Shown here piece after piece: positions 8,871 through 18,291 of a stretch of 64,000 nucleotides of DNA (the first letter of the stretch is position 1; each line of letters begins with the position of its first letter). The position numbers and the translations under genes are program-made. The notes beneath the pieces were generated by a model that made no database searches, was not told the DNA's origin, and saw nothing but the letters and a program-made list of their open reading frames with translations. The DNA comes from Verrucomicrobiaceae bacterium. Lineage in GTDB: Bacteria; Verrucomicrobiota; Verrucomicrobiia; Verrucomicrobiales; Verrucomicrobiaceae. The stretch is from NCBI GenBank assembly GCA_947466075.1, contig CANIBP010000008.1, forward strand, positions 62,001 through 126,000, read 5' to 3'.

Positions 8871-10304
8871 ATGCTCACCATCAACGGCACATCACGAACC
8901 AACTGCTCCGGCGTCACGCGCCGTGAGCTGTTGCAGATTGGCGGCGCGGGATTGTTTGGCATGACGCTGCCTGCCGTGCTCGCCGCGGAGGAGGCGCAGC
9001 AGGCTTTTGCGGGCGGGAAGGCGAAGTCAGTGATCTTTTTGTTCCTGTTTGGTGGTCCGAGCCAGCTCGAGACCTTCGACATGAAGCCGGACACGAAGCG
9101 CGAGGTGCGTGGGCCGTTTAAGCCAATCAAGAGCCGCACGCCGGACCTGCTCATCAGCGAGCATCTGGGGCGATTGGCGAAGATCTCGGACAAATACGCC
9201 GTCATCCGCTCGATGACGCATAACTACAACGATCACAGTGGCGCGGGGCATTATCTGCAAACCGGCCATCGCTGGCATCTGCCGGTCGGCGGTGGTTTTT
9301 CAGCCACGCCGCAGGATTGGCCGTCGATGGGCTCGGTGGTGGAGCATTTGAGCCAAAAAATGCCTGGTGGCATGGAGCGTGACCTCGCCTCGTATGCCGT
9401 GCTGCCAAACCGCCTCGGCAAGTTGCAGGATCGCGGGCAATACATCCGCCCAGGTGAATATGCGGGCTGGCTCGGTCAGGCCTACAACCCGATGACGACC
9501 GTCATCGACAAAAAGGAAGTGAAGGACAACCCCTACTGGCGTGCCTGCGCGGATGGCGAACTGAGCTACGAGATCGAAGGCCTGAAGCCCGTGATCCCTG
9601 TGAGCCGAATCCAAGAGCGCGTCGGTTTGCTCGATCAATTCGAGGCCGTGCGCACGCGGCTCGACATGGGCGATGGCGACGCGATGGATCTGCACCGCAA
9701 GCGCGCGATGGCGCTGATCTCCTCTGACAAAACGAGCAGTGCTCTCAACATCCGCGCCGAGGCCGAAACGATGCGCGATCGCTATGGACGGCATCTCTTT
9801 GGTCAAAGCTGCCTCATGGCGCGTCGCCTCGTCGAGGCAGGCACGCGCTTCGTCACCGTGCATTACGATTCCCCCGACGGCTACGGCTGGGACTCGCATC
9901 GCACCAGCGACGACGTGCGCGACCATCTGCTGCCCACCTTTGATCAAGGCTGCTCCGCGTTGCTCACCGATCTCGATGAGCGTGGCTTGCTCGATGAGAC
10001 ACTCGTCATCGCTATCGGTGAAATGGGCCGCACGCCCACGCCGAATGCCACCTGGGGCCGCGGGCACTGGAGCACCTGCTTTCCGGCGCTCATTGCTGGT
10101 GCAGGTGTGCGTGGCGGCATTGTTTACGGCAAGTCGGACAAAGAAGCCGCCTATCCAGACGACAAACCAGTCTCACCCGAAGATCTCGCCAAGACGATCT
10201 ACTGGTCCCTCGGCATTGATCCCGATTTGATGCTCAAGAATCGCGAAAACCGCCCGATTCCAATGGTGGACGGCGGCAAGCCGGTGATGGCGTTGTTTGG
10301 CTGA
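8871..10304 (+). CDS. DUF1501 family protein, Tat-exported
   Basis: A 477-residue DUF1501 protein with Tat-like TRRELLQIGGAG near residues 14-25, GGPSQLETFDMKPD near residue 65 and EMGRTPTPN near 385. The usual GRDHW reads GRGHW here, with Gly in place of Asp. It lies 57 bases upstream of a ceramidase-like gene on the same strand, a pairing seen again at 51531-54358 and with DUF1552 at 22876-25484. Confidence 0.9.
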   Translation: MLTINGTSRTNCSGVTRRELLQIGGAGLFGMTLPAVLAAEEAQQAFAGGKAKSVIFLFLFGGPSQLETFDMKPDTKREVRGPFKPIKSRTPDLLISEHLGRLAKISDKYAVIRSMTHNYNDHSGAGHYLQTGHRWHLPVGGGFSATPQDWPSMGSVVEHLSQKMPGGMERDLASYAVLPNRLGKLQDRGQYIRPGEYAGWLGQAYNPMTTVIDKKEVKDNPYWRACADGELSYEIEGLKPVIPVSRIQERVGLLDQFEAVRTRLDMGDGDAMDLHRKRAMALISSDKTSSALNIRAEAETMRDRYGRHLFGQSCLMARRLVEAGTRFVTVHYDSPDGYGWDSHRTSDDVRDHLLPTFDQGCSALLTDLDERGLLDETLVIAIGEMGRTPTPNATWGRGHWSTCFPALIAGAGVRGGIVYGKSDKEAAYPDDKPVSPEDLAKTIYWSLGIDPDLMLKNRENRPIPMVDGGKPVMALFG

Positions 10305-10361
10305 GTCTGGTGAGTTTGCCAATGGACGACAAAATGTTCACGCTGAAGCTGTATTGCTCCC

Positions 10362-11801
10362 ATGCGCACCATCCTGCTCGCTCTATTCGTCACCGCTTCC
10401 GTTTTCTCCGCTGATGCTCCCAAGGCTCCGCTGATGGCGGGTGCAGCCACATCCAACATTACACCGGAACTCGGCGGCGAGGTCGTGGGCGGTTTCTCAC
10501 CGTATCCTTGCACGCACATTCATGATGAACTGCATGCACGTTGTTTGGTGCTCGATGATGGCAAAACGAAGCTCGCGTTAGTGGTGTGCGATTTGCTCGG
10601 ACTGCATCGCAGTGTGTCGGTGAAGGCGCGGGAGTTGATCGAGAAGGAAACCGGCATCCCGGCGGCGAATGTGCTCATTAGCGGCACGCACACGCATTCC
10701 GCCGTGAATGCACTCGGTGGGCCAGTGCGCGGCTTCTTTTCCGATTTGGAGCTGACCGATTACCAGAAGTTCGTCGTGCGTCGCATCGCGGATGGCGTGC
10801 GGCGTGCGGTGAATCTGCTGCGCCCGGCGGAGATCGCGTTTGGCACGGTAGATGTGCCGGAGCATGTGCATATCCGCCGCTGGTTCCTCAAGGAGGGCTC
10901 CATGCCGCCGAATCCCTTCGGCAAGATCGACAAGGTAAAGATGAATCCCGGCGCGGGCAATCCAGCGCTGGTGGAGCCAGCGGGCGAGCCTGATCCAACG
11001 ATCAGCATGATCGCGCTGCGTGAGCCGGGCGGGCGCCTGATCTCGGTCTATTCGGCCTACTCGCTGCACTACGTCGGCGGCGTGACCGGCGCGGACATCT
11101 CCGCCGACTACTACGGCGTGTATTGTGAGGCTTTGAAGAAACTCCAGTCCGATGGCGCTGAGTATCCGCCCTTTGTCGCGATGATGGCCAATGGCACCAG
11201 CGGCGACGCCAACAACATCAACTTCCGCAATCCCCAACCGGGTAAGAAGCCATATGAACAGATGCGCTACGTCGCTGAAGATGTCGCCGCGAAGGTGAAC
11301 GGTGCTTTGGCTAAACTTACATGGCAAAATAGCGCCCCGCTTGCTGCACGGTATCGCGAACTCGATGTGAAGTGGCGCAAAGTTCCCGACGAGCTCATCA
11401 CCTGGGCCAAAGAAACCGAAGCGAAGGCACCACGCATCCAAGGTGGCAAAGCCGATTTGCCGCTGGCCTATGCAGGCCGCGTGCAGCGTCTTGCTCAAGC
11501 CAGCCCGGAGACAAAAACGCCCGTGCAGATCCTGCGCATAGGCGATGTGTGCGTCGGCACGACCCCGACGGAGACTTTTGCCGAGACAGGCGTTGAGTTC
11601 AGAAAGCGCAATCCCTTTGCGAAGGCATTCATGGTCGAGTTGGCGAACGGCTACTACGGCTACATGCCAACCCCGCGTCATTTTGAGCTCGGCGGCTACG
11701 AAACCTGGCCTGGCACCTGCAATCTCGAATCCCAGGCATCCGTGAAGATGATGGACGCGCTGCTGGAGATGGCGGCGGAGGTTAAAGCAAGCGCCCCATG
11801 A
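10362..11801 (+). CDS. Neutral/alkaline ceramidase-like hydrolase, secreted
   Basis: A 479-residue protein with signal peptide [17 protein letters not shown], then the N-terminal catalytic domain of the neutral/alkaline non-lysosomal ceramidase family: [30 protein letters not shown] (metal-binding His pair) and SLHYVGG (further His). It is shorter than true bacterial ceramidases, lacking the C-terminal Ig-like domain. The family is large in Verrucomicrobiota and Planctomycetota and the substrate need not be ceramide. Its stop overlaps the start of a DUF1501 fragment by 4 bases. Confidence 0.87.
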   Translation: MRTILLALFVTASVFSADAPKAPLMAGAATSNITPELGGEVVGGFSPYPCTHIHDELHARCLVLDDGKTKLALVVCDLLGLHRSVSVKARELIEKETGIPAANVLISGTHTHSAVNALGGPVRGFFSDLELTDYQKFVVRRIADGVRRAVNLLRPAEIAFGTVDVPEHVHIRRWFLKEGSMPPNPFGKIDKVKMNPGAGNPALVEPAGEPDPTISMIALREPGGRLISVYSAYSLHYVGGVTGADISADYYGVYCEALKKLQSDGAEYPPFVAMMANGTSGDANNINFRNPQPGKKPYEQMRYVAEDVAAKVNGALAKLTWQNSAPLAARYRELDVKWRKVPDELITWAKETEAKAPRIQGGKADLPLAYAGRVQRLAQASPETKTPVQILRIGDVCVGTTPTETFAETGVEFRKRNPFAKAFMVELANGYYGYMPTPRHFELGGYETWPGTCNLESQASVKMMDALLEMAAEVKASAP

Positions 11802-12073
11802 CCACGCAGGACGGTCGTGGGCACAACAACAAAGGCTACAGCATGTGGATGACCGGTGGTGGCGTGAAAGCTGGCCACATCCACGGGGCGACAGACGATC
11901 TCGGCGTCGAAGCCGTCGAAGCCGTCGATGACAAAGTCCACATCCACGATCTCCACGCCACGATGCTGCATTTGCTCGGCCTCGATCACGAACGACTCAC
12001 CTTCCGTTATGGTGGCCGCGATTTTCGGCTGACCGATGTGAAGGGGAATGTGGTGAAGGCGATTCTGGCGTAG
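11798..12073 (+). pseudogene. C-terminal stub of a DUF1501 gene
   Basis: This 91-codon frame starts at an ATG overlapping the ceramidase-like stop and matches only the last fifth of a DUF1501 protein: [17 protein letters not shown], then [18 protein letters not shown]. It lacks a signal peptide and the N-terminal three quarters. GRGH replaces GRDH, and VEAVEAV looks like a small internal duplication. It is best read as a deletion remnant fused behind the upstream gene; a small coupled protein cannot be excluded. Confidence 0.8.
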
Positions 12074-12074
12074 T

Positions 12075-13331
12075 TTAGACCTCGCTGATGATGCCGTTGC
12101 TGGCACCAAAGGTCTGCGCCTGGATGTCCATGTGGTGCAGCATGCGGACGTAGAGATTGGAGAGCAGCTTATTGGTTTTTGTGTCGAAGGCTAGGTGGCC
12201 TTGATGCTTGAAGCTGCCGCCAGCGAGGAGGATGGGCAGGTTGTTGTTGTCGTGGGAAGAGGAGTTGCCGAGGTTGCTGGCATAGAAGATGGCGGTGCGG
12301 TCAAATAGGGTGCTGTCACCCTCGGTGGTGGTTTTCATCTTCTCCATGAACTCTCCGAGGACTTTGATCTCGGCCTCTTCGATCAAGGCGAGTTGTTCGA
12401 GCTTGGCGGGGTCTTGGCCGTGATGTGAGGCGTCATGGTGTCCGAGATTCACGCCGGTGATCTCGGGACGCTCCTGGGAGCTGAGCCAGAGCGAAATGAC
12501 GCGCGTGGAATCAGTTTGCAGCGCTAGATGCACGATCTCATACCATTGGCGTGAGCGCTCGACGAGTTGCGGACCGCTGAAGTCGGCGGCGGGCACGGGG
12601 ACATTGACTTTGGGCTTTGGGGACGTGCTCCAGTGCTCGTCTTGCTTCAGTTTTTGCTCGGCCTCGCGCAGGGAGGTCAGGAAGAGATCGAGTCGGTCGC
12701 GGTCATTGTTGCTGACGCGTTTGTTCAAGGTTTTGATCTGCTCGCCCACATCATCAAGGATGCTTTGGCCGTCCTTCACGCGTTGCAACTCACGCGCCTC
12801 TTCTTCAGGGGTGCCGGCGATGAAAAGCTTGCGAAACACCTGCGTGGCGCGGCTTTCCGCTGGAATGCGTACGCCGCGCCAATTCCACGCCACATCGCCA
12901 CCACCGAGCACAAGAGATGGATAACGCGTTTGATTGCCAATGTGTGACGCGGCCTCTTGATCGAGTGAAATGCCGTTTTTGATGTCCTTGTCGCGAATGA
13001 ACTCAGGCGCGACACCAGTCAGCAGCCCGACCTCAGCAAAGTGTCCGGCTGCATAGCGATGCGACATGCCGGAGAAGACCGTGAAGCGATCGCGGTGGTT
13101 TTGCAGCAGCTTGAGATAGCGACTGGACTCATAGTCCTTGCCTGGCTTTTCCGGGAAGAAGTTCGGGCCATACATGCCGAGCGGCTGGCCGATCAAAACC
13201 ATGCGCGGAGGCCGTGCTGCGGCTTTTTTCGCGTCAGCAGCTCGTGCAGGGATCATTACATCGAGAAAGGGCAAACCAATGGCGACGCCAGAGGCGCGGA
13301 GGAAGGTGCGGCGGTTGAGCGGTGATCTCAT
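12075..13331 (-). CDS. DUF1552 family protein, Tat-exported
   Basis: A 418-residue DUF1552 protein: Tat motif NRRTFLRASG near residues 6-15, GLPFLDVMIP, the conserved GHHDASHHG and FYASNLGNSSSHDNNNLP segments, and LYVRMLHHMDI at the end. DUF1552 proteins are almost always encoded beside DUF1592-type cytochromes, and here it is the last gene of a three-gene minus-strand operon (gap 12 bases). The biochemical role is unknown; its export and partners suggest action with the cytochrome outside the membrane. Confidence 0.92.
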   Translation of the reverse strand: MRSPLNRRTFLRASGVAIGLPFLDVMIPARAADAKKAAARPPRMVLIGQPLGMYGPNFFPEKPGKDYESSRYLKLLQNHRDRFTVFSGMSHRYAAGHFAEVGLLTGVAPEFIRDKDIKNGISLDQEAASHIGNQTRYPSLVLGGGDVAWNWRGVRIPAESRATQVFRKLFIAGTPEEEARELQRVKDGQSILDDVGEQIKTLNKRVSNNDRDRLDLFLTSLREAEQKLKQDEHWSTSPKPKVNVPVPAADFSGPQLVERSRQWYEIVHLALQTDSTRVISLWLSSQERPEITGVNLGHHDASHHGQDPAKLEQLALIEEAEIKVLGEFMEKMKTTTEGDSTLFDRTAIFYASNLGNSSSHDNNNLPILLAGGSFKHQGHLAFDTKTNKLLSNLYVRMLHHMDIQAQTFGASNGIISEV

Positions 13332-13343
13332 GGGAATGTTGGG

Positions 13344-15785
13344 CTATTTGTTGAGGAATACTCGGCTCTGCACCACTTCATGCACGAGCGTGCGGAAACC
13401 GTAGTTCTTCGCTCGCACCTTGGCGATGATGTCTTCGACCACTTCACGGTCGGCGAATTGGATCTCGGCTCCGGTGGAATAGACGATCAGTTTGTGAGCC
13501 AGGTTGCGGGCGAGTTGGTCTTTGTCTTCGAGCAGCAACTTCTTGTAGTCGTCGATGTTCTTGAAGGTTTTACCCTCAGGAGTGACGCCGCCTTGTTCGA
13601 CATCGAGTCCACGATACGCGCCGCGACCATTGGTAGGAAGCAAGGGTTGTGGGTATTCTTTTCGGCGCTCGGTGGCGCGGTAGAACTCACGGTAGTTGCC
13701 GATGGGGTCGTAGGTTTCCAAGGCGAAGCCTGGAGGGTCGATGTGAATGTGACAGGTTGCGCAGGCGGGTGTATTGCGATGTTTGTCGAGCTGTTGGCGG
13801 ATGGTGGTGGCACCGCGGATGTCGGGCTCGATGGCCGGCACATCGGGTGGTGGTGGCGAAGGCGGCTTGCCGAGGATGCGCTCCAGCACCCACTTCCCAC
13901 GCAGCACGGGTGAGGTGCGCGTGCCGTCGGCGGTGACCTTCAGGACGCTCGCATGAGTCATCACGCCACCGCGATGGCTCCCCGGTGGCAGCATCACTTT
14001 GCGGAAGTCATTGCCGATGACGCCTGCGATGCCGTAGAGCGCGGCGAGGCGCTCATTGAGCATGGTCCAGTCGCTGTGGGTGAAATTCAGCAGGCTGAGA
14101 TCGTTGCGCAGCACTTCCTCAAAGAACAACTGTGTCTCCAACGGCATGGCCCAGAGCAGCAGGTAGTCGAAGTCGCTGTAAAGCTGCGGATCAGGGATGG
14201 TGAAGTCGATTTTGCGCAGATCGAGCCACTGACCTGCGAAGTTTTCAGTGAAGCGTTTGGCACGCGGTGCTTTGAGCATGCGCTCGACTTGTGCGTGCAG
14301 CACGCTGGGCTGATGCAGCTCGTTTTTCGTCGCGAGGGCGATGAGTTCTTCATCAGGTGCTGTGGACCAGAGGAAATACGAGAGGCGCTCGGCGAGCGAG
14401 AAGTCATCCAGCTTGGGATGCTCGGCCTCCATGAGGAAAAGGAAGTCGGGCGAGGAAAGGATGAGCTTGAAGCCATACGCCATTGCATCATGGAAGCTGT
14501 AGTTTTGGTCGAGCTTCGCGTGCACCTTGGATATGAAGTGTTGTTGGGCCTCTTCGGTCACGGGTCGGCGAAAGGCACGTGGTAAGAAGGCGCGGATGAG
14601 GCGCTCGGCATCGGCTTTGGTATTCTCAGAGGAGGGGATGAGCGGGTCGGAGAACCATTGGCCCTCGGTGCGCTTGGTGTTGATAGGCGAGGCTTTTTTT
14701 TCGGTCATCTCCGCCTTCACCACCGAGCGTGCTTTGAGCGGCACGTCGTCGTAGAGTGCTTTGTAGCTCGCGGGTGGAAATGCGTCGATGGGGCCGTCGA
14801 TTTGCATCCACTCCACCATCACGCCGGGGCCGGTGTATTCATCGATGGGCTTTTTGAAGATGCGGATGTCCCAACTGGTGAGCAAATTCACCACAGGGGC
14901 TTGGTTGCGTCCGAGTTCGACTTCGTATTCGATGATCTGCGGCTTGCCGTGAGGGATCTCGCGCACCTCGCGCAGCACAGGTGACTCGCGACCACTTTGA
15001 TTCACGACCATCAAGCCGACAGGAATCGGTTTGGCCTCGGCACCGACGGCACAGGCAGACAGGGTCACGCGGTAGCGACCTGCAGCTTGAACCGAGGACG
15101 TGGCGCATAGGCCGTAACGCGGCAGCTTGCTGTAGAAGATGAGCGCGTCGCCTTGGAGCTTGCAGCTTCGAGTGAGGGCTTGTTGAAAATTGGGGCCCTT
15201 CTTGGTCATCTCGAGACCGGTGCGGCGATCACTGAAGGGGATCGGCGGACTGGTCGGAATCACGGATGCGATGGCCTTAGCAGCGGCTTCTTGATACAGC
15301 AGCAGGTGCGTGGAGGAGACATCCAGCACGGTGCTGACGTTGTCGAAGCCTGCGGCACTGCTGTCTTCCGGTAGCATCTCCTTCAGCGCGACATTCGTGC
15401 CGAGTAGATCGCGCAGCGTGTTCTCATATTCGGTGCCGTTCAGCCGACGAACGATGACGCGGCCATTCTTTTGCTGCTGCGCCATTGATGCGGCGTGCAG
15501 GTGCTCGCGCAGGAACTTTGTCGTGGACTCCAATTCGGCCTGCGGTGGGCGCTCCTGTTTTTTGGGCGGCATTTCACCTGCGACGAGCTTGCCGAAGACC
15601 TTGGTCCATGTGGCAGCGGCCTTTGGATCATCAAAAGCCTGCTTCAGCGTGTCGAGGCGCAGACCGGCCTTGTGCGTTTCAGCGTCGTGGCATTCGGTGC
15701 AGTGTTGGTCGATGAAAGTGGCGATGTCAGCGGCCTGGGTGAGAGGCGCAAGTGAGAGCAGGAGAAGGAAGCACCGTGGAGGCAT
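13344..15785 (-). CDS. DUF1587/1592/1588/1585 planctomycete cytochrome (PSCyt) protein
   Basis: An 813-residue exported multi-domain cytochrome. Signal peptide (MPPRCFLLLLSLAPL), a first heme motif CTECH near residue 27 with later GEMPPKK supplying a possible axial Met, DUF1587 from about 108 (VIVRRLNGTEYENTLRDLLG), then DUF1595/DUF1592 and DUF1588, with CATCHIHIDPPGFALE near residue 674, and DUF1585 at the C-terminus. The ATG at 15785 is chosen because it starts the signal peptide; the frame is open further upstream. It lies 11 bases after the DUF1549/1553 gene and 12 before DUF1552. A periplasmic redox role is inferred from the heme motifs. Confidence 0.92.
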   Translation of the reverse strand: MPPRCFLLLLSLAPLTQAADIATFIDQHCTECHDAETHKAGLRLDTLKQAFDDPKAAATWTKVFGKLVAGEMPPKKQERPPQAELESTTKFLREHLHAASMAQQQKNGRVIVRRLNGTEYENTLRDLLGTNVALKEMLPEDSSAAGFDNVSTVLDVSSTHLLLYQEAAAKAIASVIPTSPPIPFSDRRTGLEMTKKGPNFQQALTRSCKLQGDALIFYSKLPRYGLCATSSVQAAGRYRVTLSACAVGAEAKPIPVGLMVVNQSGRESPVLREVREIPHGKPQIIEYEVELGRNQAPVVNLLTSWDIRIFKKPIDEYTGPGVMVEWMQIDGPIDAFPPASYKALYDDVPLKARSVVKAEMTEKKASPINTKRTEGQWFSDPLIPSSENTKADAERLIRAFLPRAFRRPVTEEAQQHFISKVHAKLDQNYSFHDAMAYGFKLILSSPDFLFLMEAEHPKLDDFSLAERLSYFLWSTAPDEELIALATKNELHQPSVLHAQVERMLKAPRAKRFTENFAGQWLDLRKIDFTIPDPQLYSDFDYLLLWAMPLETQLFFEEVLRNDLSLLNFTHSDWTMLNERLAALYGIAGVIGNDFRKVMLPPGSHRGGVMTHASVLKVTADGTRTSPVLRGKWVLERILGKPPSPPPPDVPAIEPDIRGATTIRQQLDKHRNTPACATCHIHIDPPGFALETYDPIGNYREFYRATERRKEYPQPLLPTNGRGAYRGLDVEQGGVTPEGKTFKNIDDYKKLLLEDKDQLARNLAHKLIVYSTGAEIQFADREVVEDIIAKVRAKNYGFRTLVHEVVQSRVFLNK

Positions 15786-15796
15786 GGTAAAGTGTG

Positions 15797-18211
15797 CTAC
15801 TGCACAAAGATGAACTGCTGTGTGTTCAGGAGGCTGAAGACGAGGTCTTCGATGCCGGTGAGGCCGCTGGTTTGGGCTTGCAGCCATGTGTCGCGCTCCG
15901 TGGCGGTGGGTTTGCGGCTGAGAAGCGTCATGTAGAGGGCCTCGACCTTTTCATCGGGATACGGTGCCTTGTTCACGGAGAGCATGAGCTGGCTGTACTT
16001 GCCGGTGATCTGTGGCAGGAGGCTGCCGTTCATCATGGCGAGTGCTTGTGGCACGCTGGCTTCGTTGTTGGCGTTCTCGATGGTCTCGCGATCGCTTTGA
16101 CCAAACTCACGCAAGTAGTGGCCGCGCGGTGCCGGGCTTGGCAATTCGGCGGCGCGGAGCCAGTTGCGTTGGATCTCGTCGCGGCTGCGGTAGTAACTTG
16201 AGCGCTCCTTCTCTGGGATGCCGAAGTAGTCAGCCTCGATGGCGTAAGCGGCGTGGCGTTTGGCATCGGCGGCCTTTTTCTCCTCGGGAGTGAGCAAGAC
16301 AGGATCGTAGCCTGGAATGCGGATGGTCTCGGCGTTGCCAGACATCATCATGCTTTCACCGCCAGCGGAGGTGGTTGTTAAAGAGGCCGTGGCAAGCGGC
16401 TTTCCAGTAACTTTGGCATACAGGCGTTGTTGCGATGGGATCATCACATCACGTGCGACGACGGCACGGGCATCACGCGTGACGGTGCGGTATTCCTGAC
16501 GGATTTTCTGGAGTTCCTCACGCGCAGCGACTGCGGCGGCCTTGGCGAGCTCGATTTCGGCACCGACTGCCTTTTTGGCCACGGCTTCAGCCTGCTGAGA
16601 TTTCTTCGTGGCCTCGCCAATTTTTGTCTGAAGCTTGGTGATGGCATCTTTTTGGCCTTTGTAGATGTCAGCGGCTTTTTGGACGCCAGCGAGGACTTCC
16701 TCGGGCTTCATGGTGTTGATGGCATCGACGGATTTCTTTGCCTGAAGCACCTGCTGCAACGCATTTTCACGTGCAGCTGTGTTTGGCATGTCGGGATCGG
16801 GATTGATGAGGGTGATGAAGCTGTCCCACATCTGCTCGGCGCTCATGCGGCGCAGCAAGGGGCCGGTGAAGTGATACACATTGCCCGGCGCATGCTCCTG
16901 CCGCGTGATCTGACGCTGATAGGTCTGCGTATTGTAAAGCACGGTGAGAAAGGCACGCATGTCGTAATCGAGATCGCGCATGAGCTTTTCCAGATGTGTC
17001 TGGAGTTCCGGGATCATGGGCGTGGTGGCATCAAAGAGCTCATCAAGTGGTTCAATGAGCGCGAGGCCGAAAGCGCGCTTCCACAGGCGGTTCGTGATGA
17101 CGGTGGTGAAGCGCGGGTTGTCCTTGCTGGTCATCCAGCGCGCGTAGGCCTGTAGTTGGGTCTCGCCGGCCTGCGCATTGCATTCATGGCCAAACATGGC
17201 GGCTGGAGCGACGGCGCTGCGTGGCTTGGCATCGGCATACTGGTAGTCTTTGGGCAGTGATGGCCTGCTCTTCTCACTAAACGTGAGCGCAGTGTCGCGG
17301 ACGTTGTTGCGGGCTTCCAGCATCGCTTCACGAAAGTAGAAGTCCTCGGAACGCATTATCTTTTCCATCGCCTGACGTCCCTCGGAGGCGGCCTTGGTCT
17401 TCTCCTGGTAGTCTTTTTCAAGGGCGGCATACTGCTCGGGTGTCATGTCTTTGGTTCGCTTCGGACGAGTCGGATCAGGGTTGGCTTTGCGCTGCTCGGC
17501 GCGGAGGGCGTTCTGGTCATCGTTGTGGATGCGCTGTGTCTCAGCGAGCACGCCGCCGTAGTTCTGGCCCTGCACGCCGTAAGTAAAGCTGGCCATCTGG
17601 TAGAACTGCATCTGCGTCCATTTGTCGAAGGGATGGTTGTGGCACTGCGCGCACTCGATGCGTGTTCCGAGGAAGACGCGCACGGTATTGGCCATGTTGT
17701 CGAGCGGCATGCCCTGATCCCGGTAGTAATAACCGATGGCTCCATTTTCCCATGGGCGGCCCTGCGCGGAGATCATCTCGGCAACCATCTTGTCGTAAGG
17801 CTTGTTGGTGCGGAGGCTGTCTTTGATGAAATTCGAATAGCCAACGCCTGCCGTGTTGTTCTGGTTCATGCGCAGCACATCCGCCCAGAAATTGTAGCTG
17901 TGCAGCACATGCGCTTCGGAGTTGATGAGTCGCTTGATGAGCTGTGCACGACGATCCGGCGCTTTGTCAGTGATGAACGTCTCCGTTTCCCGAGTGGTGG
18001 GGATGCGGCCGATGATGTCGAGATGAATGCGCCTCACGAACGTGGCGTCGTCGCTCATCGGATTGCCTTTGAGATCATGCTTGGCCCAATCTTTGGCCAA
18101 GATGCCATCAATGGCCACAGCGGCGGCTTTGGTGTCTGGCGCTTTGGCTTGAAGGGCTTGGATGCCAGTTAGAGCCAAGATGAGCAGGCGGAGAAGTGTT
18201 GGCGCGTTCAT
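15797..18211 (-). CDS. DUF1549/DUF1553 protein without N-terminal cytochrome domain
   Basis: An 804-residue protein with signal peptide (MNAPTLLRLLILALTGIQA) leading directly into DUF1549 (RRIHLDIIGRIPTTRE), with ECAQCHNHPFDKWTQ near residue 185. DUF1553 starts near residue 357 (TVITNRLWKRAFG) and is interrupted by a Lys/Ala-rich coiled coil at about 480-585. It lacks the N-terminal PSCyt1 heme domain found in the paralogues at 3489 and 44194. It is the first gene of the minus-strand operon with DUF1592 and DUF1552. The 80-base gap to the divergent DUF1592 gene at 18292 must hold both promoters. Confidence 0.92.
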   Translation of the reverse strand: MNAPTLLRLLILALTGIQALQAKAPDTKAAAVAIDGILAKDWAKHDLKGNPMSDDATFVRRIHLDIIGRIPTTRETETFITDKAPDRRAQLIKRLINSEAHVLHSYNFWADVLRMNQNNTAGVGYSNFIKDSLRTNKPYDKMVAEMISAQGRPWENGAIGYYYRDQGMPLDNMANTVRVFLGTRIECAQCHNHPFDKWTQMQFYQMASFTYGVQGQNYGGVLAETQRIHNDDQNALRAEQRKANPDPTRPKRTKDMTPEQYAALEKDYQEKTKAASEGRQAMEKIMRSEDFYFREAMLEARNNVRDTALTFSEKSRPSLPKDYQYADAKPRSAVAPAAMFGHECNAQAGETQLQAYARWMTSKDNPRFTTVITNRLWKRAFGLALIEPLDELFDATTPMIPELQTHLEKLMRDLDYDMRAFLTVLYNTQTYQRQITRQEHAPGNVYHFTGPLLRRMSAEQMWDSFITLINPDPDMPNTAARENALQQVLQAKKSVDAINTMKPEEVLAGVQKAADIYKGQKDAITKLQTKIGEATKKSQQAEAVAKKAVGAEIELAKAAAVAAREELQKIRQEYRTVTRDARAVVARDVMIPSQQRLYAKVTGKPLATASLTTTSAGGESMMMSGNAETIRIPGYDPVLLTPEEKKAADAKRHAAYAIEADYFGIPEKERSSYYRSRDEIQRNWLRAAELPSPAPRGHYLREFGQSDRETIENANNEASVPQALAMMNGSLLPQITGKYSQLMLSVNKAPYPDEKVEALYMTLLSRKPTATERDTWLQAQTSGLTGIEDLVFSLLNTQQFIFVQ

Positions 18212-18291
18212 AGTGCCACAGAGTACGGGGTGGCCTGAGAGGACTTTGCACGGCGATGATGGATTGATCTGGCTGGGAACGTGTTAGCCGC

